Assembly: GCF_001307765.1 (NCBI RefSeq)
Contig: NZ_LKBA01000004.1
Span: forward strand, 372,001 to 436,000
Origin: Aliiroseovarius crassostreae
Lineage (GTDB): Bacteria; Pseudomonadota; Alphaproteobacteria; Rhodobacterales; Rhodobacteraceae
DNA: 64,000 nt
Direction: 5' to 3'
In this document: one piece after another, positions 1 through 7,481 of the stretch
How the letters are laid out: the number at the start of each line of letters is the position of its first letter
Numbering within the stretch: position 1 is the first letter of the stretch
The notes under the pieces: generated by a model
Database searches by the model: none
Told to the model about the DNA's origin: nothing
Seen by the model: only the letters and a program-made list of their open reading frames with translations
Made by a program: the position numbers and the translations under genes

Positions 1-169
1 GCAGGTCAGGTTTTTCCTGATATTTCCCGCGTGACATCAGCAGATCCGCAAAATTCAGCCCGCAGGCGCGGATTTCGACCTGAACCTGCCCGTCTGCCGG
101 CGCAGAGAGGGGCTGGGCTTCGATCAGCTGGGGGTGGCCGGCATGATCGGTGATCTGAACAGCGCGCAT
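1..169 (-). CDS. Quinone oxidoreductase-like protein (MDR/zinc-type ADH superfamily), N-terminal part only
   Basis: The first 56 codons of a minus-strand gene that leaves the window at position 1. The ATG is at 169-167, preceded by AGAGGA. The visible protein begins MRAVQITDHAG, continues through a short beta-rich stretch, then has the EIRACGLNFADLLMSRG segment that is typical of the N-terminal GroES-like fold of NADPH:quinone oxidoreductases in the medium-chain dehydrogenase superfamily. In that family the protein is a cytosolic NADPH-dependent reductase of about 320 residues. The catalytic and nucleotide-binding parts are outside the window, so substrate and cofactor cannot be judged. Confidence 0.75.
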   Translation of the reverse strand, partial: MRAVQITDHAGHPQLIEAQPLSAPADGQVQVEIRACGLNFADLLMSRGKYQEKPDL

Positions 170-509
170 GGAAGTCCTCTTATCCTGTTTGGCGCAACCT
201 AACGGATCGGGGGTAAGGGGGGAACGGGGGATTGTTGGGGAATGGGGGATTGTTCCTTTGTCAGGTCCGGGTGGATTAAAAAAATAAATAAAACTTTGCA
301 TTTTGCAAAACATGCATAGGTTGCATTTCGATATTGGAAACTATCAGCATATTTTCCCTGTTTTTAAAGGTGATTGATGCATATCCCTTTTGGCAGCAGC
401 GCCATGAGTTGTGTCGTCTACCCAAAAAGACAGGTTGTGGTTGTGTCCTCCAGTATGGTTTTTGATCAATACACAATCAAAGTAACGAAAAGTAACGAGG
501 AGCACGCTG
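170..509. promoter_or_regulatory. AT-rich intergenic region between divergent genes, with inverted repeats
   Basis: No convincing gene lies here; the open frames across it look like noise. The middle part is much more AT-rich than its surroundings. It holds an inverted repeat TTTGCA-TTT-TGCAAA at 295-309 followed by further TGCA-centred words up to about 328. A direct repeat AGTAACGAAA/AGTAACGAGG lies at 481-500, just before the XRE gene. It serves the promoters of both the quinone-oxidoreductase-like gene and the regulator. The repeats are plausible operator sites, possibly autoregulatory; that is inference. Confidence 0.45.
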
Positions 510-878
510 ATGAAGCATCCTGTGGATGTACATGTTGGTAAGCGTATTCGGCACCGTCGCTGGATGGTCGGAATGACACAGCAGCAACTGGCCGAAAAAG
601 TTGGTATCAAGTTCCAACAGATCCAGAAATATGAAACGGGTATGAACCGTGTTTCTGCATCGCGCCTTTGGGATATTTCCAATGCGCTTTCGGTGCCGAT
701 CAGCTTCTATTTCGAAGGTCTGGAAGGCACTGCAGCAAGTGAAGGTGAACAGAACCTGCCCAGCGATATCCTTGCGGATAAAGAAGCGCTGGAACTGGTG
801 CGCAGCTATTATTCCATCCCGGAAAACCAGCGCCGCCGCCTGTTCGAACTGGCCCGCGTCCTGTCCGACGCCGCCTGA
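510..878 (+). CDS. XRE-family helix-turn-helix transcriptional regulator
   Basis: A 122-residue DNA-binding regulator. Residues about 10-65 form a Cro/CI-type helix-turn-helix: GKRIRHRRWMVGMTQQQLAEKVGI, then FQQIQKYETGMNRVSASRLWDISNAL. The C-terminal half (about 75-122) is acidic then helical, with SYYSIPENQRRRLFELARVL, which resembles the tail of small chromosomal XRE regulators common in Rhodobacterales. An AACGAGGAG ribosome site lies upstream of the ATG. It is transcribed away from the quinone-oxidoreductase-like gene and towards the HisN-like phosphatase, 78 nt ahead. Its targets are unknown; autoregulation through the repeats upstream is plausible. Confidence 0.85.
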   Translation: MKHPVDVHVGKRIRHRRWMVGMTQQQLAEKVGIKFQQIQKYETGMNRVSASRLWDISNALSVPISFYFEGLEGTAASEGEQNLPSDILADKEALELVRSYYSIPENQRRRLFELARVLSDAA

Positions 879-956
879 TCCTTGCACGGAACTTGACGCG
901 GACTGTCCCGCCACGTTACGCGACTGTCAAAGACAATCGCCAAAAGGCCGGACCCG

Positions 957-1754
957 ATGCTGACCGACAAGACGCAACAAGAACTGACATGTGTCGCCGA
1001 GGCGCTGGCCGATGCGGCACGTGACGCCATCCTGCCCTATTTTCGGGCGGATGGGCTGAACGCTGACAACAAGTTGGATGATGGCTTTGACCCGGTAACA
1101 GAAGGTGACCGGGCGGCCGAGCAGGCAATGCGCGCATTGCTGGCAGAGCGGCGTCCGCAGGATGCCATTCTGGGCGAGGAATTTGGCCTCGAGACCGGCA
1201 CCAGCGGATTGACCTGGGTGCTGGATCCCATTGATGGCACACGTGGTTTCCTGTCCGGAACACCCACCTGGGGTGTGCTGATCGCCGTAGGGGATGACAG
1301 CGGCCCGAAACTGGGTGTGATCGACCAACCCTATATCAAAGAACGGTTTTTTGGCTGTGGCAACACCGCTTGGGTGGATGGCCCCATGGGGCGCCGCCCC
1401 CTGCGCACCCGCGCGGCCCGCCCCCTGAATGAGGCCACTATCCTCACCACCTTTCCGGAAGTGGGCGACAAGGCCGAAGAGGCCGCGTTCCACACCCTTG
1501 CCCGCCAATGTCGTCTGACCCGATACGGTATGGATTGCTATGGCTATGCGCTGGTGGCCGCCGGACAGGTGGATCTTGTGGTCGAGGCAGGGCTGCAGGC
1601 CTATGACATCCAGGCGCCATTGGCGGTGGTCGAGGCGGCCGGGGGTGTCGTCAGCAACTGGCAGGGCGGTCCGGCCCATCAGGGGGGGCAGGTCATTGCC
1701 GCCGCCAATGCCGACATCCACGCCGCCGCGCTTGCGATCCTCACCCGGAGCTGA
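957..1754 (+). CDS. hisN: Inositol-monophosphatase-family phosphatase, probably histidinol-phosphatase (HisN type)
   Basis: A 265-residue member of the Mg2+-dependent inositol monophosphatase superfamily. The metal-site motifs are in order: GEEFG (about 80), WVLDPIDGT (about 92-100) and the C-terminal AYDIQAPLAVVEAAGG (about 215-230). Length fits the family. In many alphaproteobacteria lacking a HisB-type phosphatase, this subfamily hydrolyses L-histidinol phosphate, the eighth step of histidine synthesis. The alternatives are myo-inositol-1-phosphatase or a CysQ-like 3'-phosphoadenosine nucleotidase. The assignment to histidine synthesis rests on general resemblance and not on the neighbours. 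The ATG at 957 has AAAAGG upstream. Confidence 0.72.
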   Translation: MLTDKTQQELTCVAEALADAARDAILPYFRADGLNADNKLDDGFDPVTEGDRAAEQAMRALLAERRPQDAILGEEFGLETGTSGLTWVLDPIDGTRGFLSGTPTWGVLIAVGDDSGPKLGVIDQPYIKERFFGCGNTAWVDGPMGRRPLRTRAARPLNEATILTTFPEVGDKAEEAAFHTLARQCRLTRYGMDCYGYALVAAGQVDLVVEAGLQAYDIQAPLAVVEAAGGVVSNWQGGPAHQGGQVIAAANADIHAAALAILTRS

Positions 1755-2001
1755 CCCGATCAAAGTCTGATCACCGGGTTTTCGTGCCCACGCCGCCACC
1801 TGTCTGGGGCGGCCCCGCCTGCCGGGCACCCGGCCCATCCACCAATGGTGACCTCCCTTCCAATCCTGCCCGGGTCCTCTCCGGGTCTGTCCCCTTGAAC
1901 AGCGGGTGTTGTCCGGGCATGATCCCTTGGTGGATCGTGTCCTTTGCCCTTTCTGGCGGTCTGCCATGTTGTCTCACCGAAACGGGTCAAAAGGAGGCAA
2001 C

Positions 2002-3345
2002 ATGGACTATCTCATCAAAAACGCACATCTTGTCCTGACCATGGACAATGGGAACGGCCCCTGCGGGCGGGAGCTGTCCGGGGTCGATATCCGCATATAC
2101 CAGGGGGTGATCACCGACATCGGCAAGGATCTGGGCCGCGGCGGAGAGGTGGTCCTGGCAGAGAACGCCCTCGTGACGCCCGGCCTCGTGAACACACATC
2201 ACCACCTCTACCAAACCCTGACCCGGGCGGTTCCGGGCGGGCAGGATGCGTTGCTGTTTGGGTGGCTGCAAACCCTTTACCCGATCTGGGCGCGATTCGG
2301 TCCCGAGGAGATGCGGATCAGCGCCATGGCCGGGCTGGCGGAGCTGGCCCTCTCGGGCTGTTCGCTCTCTTCCGATCACCTCTACCTCTATCCCAACGGG
2401 TCCCGGCTGGATGATACAATTGAAGCAGCACAGGAGGTGGGGCTGCGGTTCCACCCCACCCGTGGCGCAATGTCGATCGGTGAAAGTGACGGGGGGCTGC
2501 CCCCAGATCAGCTGGTGGAACCAGAAGACGTGATCCTGAACGACTGTATCCGCGTGATCGACCAGTTCCATGACGCGTCCGATGGCGCGATGATCCGGGT
2601 TGGCGTGGCGCCGTGCTCGCCCTTTTCGGTCAGCCGGGAACTGATGCGGGACGCGGCCGTGCTGGCCCGTGACAAGCAGGTCATGATGCATACCCACCTG
2701 GCGGAAAATGACGAAGATATTGCCTATTCCAAAGCCCGGTTCGGCTGCCGCCCGGGCCAATATGCAGAAGAGCTCGGCTGGGTGGGAGAGGATGTGTGGC
2801 ACGCCCATTGCGTGAAACTGGACGGGCAGGAGATTGACCTCTTTGCCCGGACCCGAACCGGGATCGCCCATTGCCCCTGTTCCAATTGCAGGCTTGGGTC
2901 AGGCATCGCCCCGGTGCGCCAGATGCTGGATGCGGGGGCGAAACTTGGCCTCGGCGTGGATGGGTCGGCCTCCAATGACCGGGGCAACCTGCTGGATGAG
3001 GCGCGCCAGGCGATGCTGATGCAGCGGGCGGTGCGCGGGGCCGACCAGATGTCCGCGCGCGAGGTGCTGCGCCTTGCCACCCGTGGCGGCGCCGAGGTGC
3101 TGGGGCGGCATGATTGCGGTCAGATCGCCATCGGCAAACGGGCAGATATCGCAATCTGGGACCTCACCACCCTGGAAAGCGCCGGCAGTTGGGATCCCGC
3201 CGCCCTGCTGCTGGCCGGCCCGCGAAACGTGCGTGATCTTTTTGTCGAAGGGCGGCAGGTGGTGCGTGATGGCCAGCTTTGCACAATTGATCTGCCCGCG
3301 CTGGTTGAGGCGCAAAACCGTCTGGCCCGCGCGCTGATGGGGTGA
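2002..3345 (+). CDS. 8-oxoguanine deaminase (amidohydrolase family)
   Basis: A 447-residue metal-dependent amidohydrolase that most resembles 8-oxoguanine deaminase (8-oxoguanine to urate plus ammonia) and its relative hydroxyatrazine ethylaminohydrolase AtzB. The metal and active-site motifs are visible: NTHHHLYQTLTR near residue 70, MHTHLAENDEDI near 230, WHAHCVKL near 265, HCPCSNCRLGSG near 292 and LGVDGSASND near 318. The ATG at 2002 follows a strong AAGGAGG with normal spacing; an upstream in-frame extension to 1906 is less likely. It converges on guanine deaminase, and a xanthine dehydrogenase/purine uptake operon lies later in the window, which supports a purine-catabolic role. Confidence 0.85.
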   Translation: MDYLIKNAHLVLTMDNGNGPCGRELSGVDIRIYQGVITDIGKDLGRGGEVVLAENALVTPGLVNTHHHLYQTLTRAVPGGQDALLFGWLQTLYPIWARFGPEEMRISAMAGLAELALSGCSLSSDHLYLYPNGSRLDDTIEAAQEVGLRFHPTRGAMSIGESDGGLPPDQLVEPEDVILNDCIRVIDQFHDASDGAMIRVGVAPCSPFSVSRELMRDAAVLARDKQVMMHTHLAENDEDIAYSKARFGCRPGQYAEELGWVGEDVWHAHCVKLDGQEIDLFARTRTGIAHCPCSNCRLGSGIAPVRQMLDAGAKLGLGVDGSASNDRGNLLDEARQAMLMQRAVRGADQMSAREVLRLATRGGAEVLGRHDCGQIAIGKRADIAIWDLTTLESAGSWDPAALLLAGPRNVRDLFVEGRQVVRDGQLCTIDLPALVEAQNRLARALMG

Positions 3346-3390
3346 GCAAGGCAGGGGGCTTTGCCCCCGAGCCTGCGGCTCTTCCCCAAA

Positions 3391-3544
3391 GCGTTTCGAC
3401 TTTAACCTAAAGCGTTCCGCCAAAAATCTGAAACACTGGTTTGTGGCGGAACGCGCGAAACGCTCGTATGTTGCGCCGCGCCCCGCCTTATCCCTGCTTC
3501 AGGGATAAGGCGGGATGCTTTGAGACAGGGAAAAGTCGAAACGC
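3391..3544. repeat. GCGTTTCG palindromic element, large copy with nested hairpins
   Basis: The ends are a perfect 13-bp inverted repeat, GCGTTTCGACTTT (3391-3403) and AAAGTCGAAACGC (3532-3544). Inside are two further perfect hairpins: GCGTTCCGCC/GGCGGAACGC at 3412-3454, and CCCGCCTTATCCCTG/CAGGGATAAGGCGGG with a 3-nt loop at 3482-3514. There is no open reading frame, so this looks like a non-autonomous palindromic element (REP/MITE-like). The segment 3461-3520 recurs in diverged form at 60444-60504. Confidence 0.75.
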
Positions 3545-3567
3545 CGTAAGAGATCTCAATGTCGTAA

Positions 3568-3610
3568 GCGTTTCGGAATAAACATGAGGCTCAAGTGTAT
3601 CCCGAAACGC
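3568..3610. repeat. GCGTTTCGG hairpin element, short copy
   Basis: Arms GCGTTTCGG (3568-3576) and CCGAAACGC (3602-3610) enclose AATAAACATGAGGCTCAAGTG and a few more bases. The same hairpin, arms and much of the loop recur at 14884-14926, where the pattern AAAC-TGAGGC-CA-GT is conserved. This shows it is a dispersed repeat and not a chance palindrome. Confidence 0.7.
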
Positions 3611-3770
3611 CCACCCTCCCTACAAGATGCGCGGCGTTTCTACATCACGCTGTTTGGGCATAATATCGACACGCGTTAGGGCAGGCGCGCCCTTTTTTCT
3701 TGCCTGAAATACCTCGGGGTGAGCCTCATAGAGGCGAGGGGCAGCGCCCCTGAACGCGCGGTTTTCACCG

Positions 3771-5054
3771 TCAGTATAGTTTGCGCCCCCCGGCCCAGAC
3801 CGAGGTGACGGCCCGGTCATCCCCCATCATGATGGTGGGAAACAGGGCTTGCCACAGATCCTCGGCGCGGGCCGCCCGCTGGGCAATGGCGGGGGTTGAG
3901 GACAGGTCGATCACCGCAAGGTCCGCCTCATATCCCGGTGCCAGTGTGCCAATCACATCCCCCATCAAAAGCGACTGGGCCGAGCCCGCGGTTGCCAGCC
4001 ACCAAAGCTGCGCCGGGTGCAGGGCCGTGCCTGACAGTTGGCCGACTTCATAGGCCGCCGCCATGGTGCGCAGCATCGAAAAGCTTGATCCGCCGCCGGT
4101 GTCGGTGGCCAGTCCGATCCGCTGTCCGGTGGCCATCAGGCCCGCCATGTCGAACAGGCCGGACCCGATGAACATATTTGATGTGGGGCAATGAATGAGG
4201 CTTGCCCTCATCTCGTGCAACCGGTCGCGTTCGCGTTCGGTCAGGTGGATGGCATGGCCAAACAGCGCCCCTTCGCGCGCCAATCCGAATTTTTCGTACA
4301 CATCCAGATAGTCGCGGCTGTCGGGAAACAGGTCCTGTACCCAGGCGATTTCCTCGTGCTGTTCCGAGATATGGGTCTGCATCAGCAGGTCGGGATGTTC
4401 GCGCCACAATGTGCCAAGCGCATCGAGCTGTTCGGGTGTTGAGGTGGGGGCGAAACGCGGTGTGATCACGTAGGACAGGCGATCCACCCCGTGCCATTTC
4501 TCCAGCAACGCCTTGCTGTCCTCATAGGCGGATTGGGCGGTGTCGGTCAGCGTGTCGGGGGCGTTGCGGTCCATGCAGGTCTTGCCGCCAAACACCCGCA
4601 ACCCGCGGTTTTGAGCGGCGGTGAAATAGGCGTCCACACTTTCGGGATGGATGGTGCAATAGCTGACCGTCGTGGTGGTGCCGGCGGCGGTGACAAGGTC
4701 GAAATAGGTTTCGGCAATCCCCTGCGCATGGGCCCGGTCGGAAAAACGGCTTTCTTCGGGAAAGGTATAGCTGTTCAGCCAGTCAATCAGGCGCTTGCCC
4801 CATGAGGCGATAATGGCGGTTTGCGGGTAATGCGCATGGGCGTCGATAAACCCCGGGGAAATCAGGGCGTTACCATAGTCTGTCACCTGGGCCTGCGGAT
4901 AGTGTGCGCGCATGTCATCCGCGGGACCTACGGCGATGATCCTCCCTGCATCAATAACCACGCCACCCCGGGCGTGATGGCGCGTGGCCTCGTCCGGGCG
5001 GGTGGTGAACGGGTTCTCGGTAAAGGTCAGGGTCTGGCCCAGAAGAAGCTGCAT
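3771..5054 (-). CDS. guaD: Guanine deaminase
   Basis: A 427-residue zinc amidohydrolase that converts guanine to xanthine and ammonia in the cytosol. Motifs in order: GFIDAHAHYPQT near residue 70, GTTTTVSYCTIHPES near 130, MQTHISEQHEEI near 230, FGHAIHL near 265, HCPTSNMFIGSGLF near 290 and LATDTGGGSSFSML near 315. Length fits bacterial GuaD. I place the start at the ATG at 5054; a TTG seven codons upstream is possible but less likely. A perfect palindrome ATTGTTAACAAT lies just upstream at 5065-5076. Its product xanthine would feed the xanthine dehydrogenase encoded at 52721-56355. Confidence 0.92.
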   Translation of the reverse strand: MQLLLGQTLTFTENPFTTRPDEATRHHARGGVVIDAGRIIAVGPADDMRAHYPQAQVTDYGNALISPGFIDAHAHYPQTAIIASWGKRLIDWLNSYTFPEESRFSDRAHAQGIAETYFDLVTAAGTTTTVSYCTIHPESVDAYFTAAQNRGLRVFGGKTCMDRNAPDTLTDTAQSAYEDSKALLEKWHGVDRLSYVITPRFAPTSTPEQLDALGTLWREHPDLLMQTHISEQHEEIAWVQDLFPDSRDYLDVYEKFGLAREGALFGHAIHLTERERDRLHEMRASLIHCPTSNMFIGSGLFDMAGLMATGQRIGLATDTGGGSSFSMLRTMAAAYEVGQLSGTALHPAQLWWLATAGSAQSLLMGDVIGTLAPGYEADLAVIDLSSTPAIAQRAARAEDLWQALFPTIMMGDDRAVTSVWAGGRKLY

Positions 5055-5064
5055 GACGGCGCCT

Positions 5065-5076
5065 ATTGTTAACAAT
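5065..5076. promoter_or_regulatory. Perfect 12-bp palindrome ATTGTTAACAAT upstream of guaD
   Basis: The sequence ATTGTTAACAAT is its own reverse complement. It lies 10 bases upstream of the preferred guaD ATG (5054), in the spacer between guaD and the divergent mgtE. The symmetry and place suggest an operator, but no regulator gene is adjacent and the family is unknown. Confidence 0.4.
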
Positions 5077-5189
5077 TTGCACCCGCCAGCCTACGCATGG
5101 AAATTTAATATCGCAACGCCTTTGTCCGGTTCACTTGCCCGGCCCCTTGCCCTATGGTCGGGCCGAACGCGCAAGCAGGAGGGCCGCAG

Positions 5190-6578
5190 ATGCTGGACGA
5201 TCAGATCACAGATGATGTGCAGCCCGAAGACGGGGATTATGAGATCAATCGCGGCGTGTTTGGTTCGGTCAAGGACGCGTTGCAGGCGGATAATGCGGCC
5301 GCGCTTGCCATGGCGCTGGCGCCCCTGCACCCTGCTGACATCGCCGACCTCATGGAGCAGCTTTCCTCGGATGACCGCGAGGATTTCGTGCGCCTGTATG
5401 GCAGCGAATTTGATGGCGAGGTTCTGTCCGAACTGGATGAGGGGCTGCGCGAAGACATTATCTCCTACATGGCGCCCGAGGTCTTTGCCGAGGCGGTGCG
5501 CGAACTGGAAACCGATGATGTCGTCGACCTGATCGAAGACCTTGATGAGCCGCATACCGAAGCCGCGCTCAAGGCGCTGGATGATGACGACCGGGTGGTG
5601 GTGGAGCAGTCTCTCTCCTATCCCGAGGAATCCGCGGGTCGTCTGATGCAGCGCGAGCTGGTGGTGGCGCCCGAACACTGGAATGTCGGGCAAACCATTG
5701 ATTTCCTGCGCAATCAGGATGACCTGCCGGAACAGTTTTACCACGTGATCCTGGTGGATCCGCGCATGCGCCCCACCGGTTATGTGACCCTTGGCCGCCT
5801 GATGGGCAGCCCACGCGCCACCGCGATGACCGAGATCACAGAAGAGAGTTTCCGCACCATTCCCGTGTTGCAGGACGAAGGGGACGTGGCCTATGCGTTC
5901 AACCAATACCACCTGATTTCCGCGCCTGTCGTGGATGAAGATGACCGTCTGGTCGGTGTGATCACCATCGACGACGCCATGGCAATCCTGGATGAAGAGC
6001 ACGAAGAAGACATCCTGCGACTGGCCGGTGTGGGCGAGGAAAGCTCACTTTCCGACCGGGTGATTGACACCACCAAACGCCGCTTTCCCTGGCTGGCGGT
6101 GAACCTGGTGACCTCGATCCTGGCATCGCTGGTGATTGCCCAGTTCGACAAGGTGATTGCGCAATTTGTGGCGCTCGCCGTCCTGATGCCGATTGTGGCC
6201 TCGATGGGGGGCAATGCGGGGACGCAATCGCTGACGGTTGCGGTGCGCGCGCTGGCCACCAAGGACCTGACCACCAGCAACGTCTGGCGGGTGATCCGGC
6301 GCGAGGCGATTGTGGGGCTGGTCAACGGGGTGATATTTGCGGTCGTTATGGGGGTCGTCGGGGTACTCTGGTTTGGCACACCAATGCTTGGTGTCGTCAT
6401 CGGCGTTGCGATGGTCGTGAACCTTGTGGTGGCCGGGCTGGCGGGCGTTATGATCCCGGTGACGCTGGAACGGCTCGATATCGACCCGGCGCTGGCCTCG
6501 GGTGCGTTCGTGACAACCGTCACCGATGTGGTTGGCTTCTTCGCTTTCCTTGGCCTCGCAGCCGTGGTGCTTCTGTAA
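5190..6578 (+). CDS. mgtE: Magnesium transporter MgtE
   Basis: A 462-residue inner-membrane Mg2+ channel. The layout is canonical. An acidic superhelical N domain (about 25-150) carries repeats such as LHPADIADLMEQLSSDDRE and ELETDDVVDLIEDLDE. Two CBS domains follow (about 150-280), then about five membrane segments from residue 300. The family signature MPIVASMGGNAGTQSLTV is present at the second pore helix, with TTVTDVVGFFAFLGLA near the C terminus. In the family, Mg2+ binding to the N and CBS domains closes the pore. The ATG at 5190 follows CAGGAGG; an upstream in-frame start at 5154 is less likely. fthC follows after 24 nt, so the two are probably co-transcribed. Confidence 0.95.
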   Translation: MLDDQITDDVQPEDGDYEINRGVFGSVKDALQADNAAALAMALAPLHPADIADLMEQLSSDDREDFVRLYGSEFDGEVLSELDEGLREDIISYMAPEVFAEAVRELETDDVVDLIEDLDEPHTEAALKALDDDDRVVVEQSLSYPEESAGRLMQRELVVAPEHWNVGQTIDFLRNQDDLPEQFYHVILVDPRMRPTGYVTLGRLMGSPRATAMTEITEESFRTIPVLQDEGDVAYAFNQYHLISAPVVDEDDRLVGVITIDDAMAILDEEHEEDILRLAGVGEESSLSDRVIDTTKRRFPWLAVNLVTSILASLVIAQFDKVIAQFVALAVLMPIVASMGGNAGTQSLTVAVRALATKDLTTSNVWRVIRREAIVGLVNGVIFAVVMGVVGVLWFGTPMLGVVIGVAMVVNLVVAGLAGVMIPVTLERLDIDPALASGAFVTTVTDVVGFFAFLGLAAVVLL

Positions 6579-6602
6579 CCCGACCCTGATTCTGAGACTG
6601 CC

Positions 6603-7163
6603 ATGACCAATTTGACCGACTTGAAAGCCGCAGCCCGCAAAGCGGCCTTTGCCCGCCGTAAAACCGCCCATAACGAGGCGCGTTCGGCCCTGGGGGTGGC
6701 ACATCTGATTGGCGAGCTGACCGCCCATAAAGGCAAACCCATCTCCGGCTATATGCCGATCCGGACCGAGATCAACCCGCTGCCCGCCATGGCCGCCCTC
6801 GCGGCCTGGTCCACCCTTGGCGTGCCCTATATCGAAGCTGCGGGCCAGCCGCTGAAATTCGCCAAATGGCGCCCGGACAGTGATCTGGTCGAAGGCCCCT
6901 TCGGGGCGCAGGTGCCCGCCACGCTTGAGTTCTTCGAGCCGGAAGTGGTGATTGTCCCCCTCGTGGCCTTCGATCGAAACGGTGGGCGCCTCGGCTATGG
7001 CGGCGGATTTTATGACCGCACCCTGGAAGGGCTGCGCGCCAAACGCCCGACGCTCGCGATCGGCTATGCCTATGCAGCACAAGAGGCTGAAAACCTGCCG
7101 CTTGAACCGACGGACCAGCCGCTCGACATGATCGTCACCGATGACGGCGTGATCCGCTTTTGA
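6603..7163 (+). CDS. fthC: 5-formyltetrahydrofolate cyclo-ligase
   Basis: A 186-residue enzyme of the YgfA/MTHFS family, which converts 5-formyl-THF to 5,10-methenyl-THF with ATP in one-carbon metabolism. Visible features are a basic N-terminal helix (LKAAARKAAFARR), SGYMPIRTEINP near 50, the family motif VPLVAFDRNGGRLGYGGGFYDRTL near 118-141, and a C-terminal DQPLDMIVTD. Length is normal. It follows mgtE by 24 nt on the same strand. I saw no 6S RNA between them, although that RNA often accompanies ygfA in other proteobacteria. Confidence 0.93.
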   Translation: MTNLTDLKAAARKAAFARRKTAHNEARSALGVAHLIGELTAHKGKPISGYMPIRTEINPLPAMAALAAWSTLGVPYIEAAGQPLKFAKWRPDSDLVEGPFGAQVPATLEFFEPEVVIVPLVAFDRNGGRLGYGGGFYDRTLEGLRAKRPTLAIGYAYAAQEAENLPLEPTDQPLDMIVTDDGVIRF

Positions 7164-7248
7164 TCTGAGGCTCAGGGCAGGGGCGCCGCTGGGGCGCCTC
7201 CGCGTTGCTCCGCCGCCGCGACCGGTGGCTCACGTTGTGAGCCTGCCA

Positions 7249-7381
7249 GGGGCGCTGCCCCTCGCGAGACAAGCTCGCTCACCCCGGGATATTTTCGGCA
7301 AGAGGAAAAGAGCACCTGTCATCTTCCTCTTGCCCCAAATATCCTGGGGGAGAGCCGCAGGCTCGGGGGCAAAGCCCCCGG
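7249..7381. repeat. GC-rich intergenic hairpin repeat (copy b), putative bidirectional terminator
   Basis: Lies in a 318-base gene-free stretch between the ends of fthC and the SLC13 gene, which converge. GGATATTTTCGGCAAGAGGAA pairs with TTCCTCTTGCCCCAAATATCC across a short loop, about 21 bp with two mismatches. GGGGCGCTGCCCC and GGGGGCAAAGCCCCC hairpins flank it. Bases 7249-7312 are identical to 14784-14847, which proves a dispersed repeat. Confidence 0.75.
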
Positions 7382-7481
7382 CGCGGCGCGCAGCGGCGCA
7401 GGTAGGAATGAACCGAGCGCAGCGAGGCCACGCCCAAGCCTGTCGCCCGACAGGGCGTAAGGGCGCGGGAGCGCGTGGTGA

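Larger units (their letters stand above)
3351..3750. repeat. Composite palindromic repeat block between convergent purine deaminase genes (copy a)
   Basis: A gene-free stretch of about 425 bases. The outer parts are the GC-rich intergenic repeat: GGGGGCTTTGCCCCC and GAGCCTGCGGCTCTTCCCC at 3355-3387, and TTTTTTCTTGCCTGAAATACCTCGGGGTGAGC with GAGGGGCAGCGCCCCTG from 3692. Inserted between them is a second palindromic family, described separately at 3391-3610. Both flanking genes end here, so the outer repeat is placed where a bidirectional terminator would be. Confidence 0.7.

Noticed and set aside
3391-3544. Insertion sequence carrying a transposase
   Set aside because: The element is only about 150 bases, is mostly hairpins and has no reading frame; it can only be a non-autonomous repeat.
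6579-6602. 6S RNA upstream of fthC, a frequent neighbour in other proteobacteria
   Set aside because: The gap between mgtE and fthC is only 24 bases, too short for 6S RNA.
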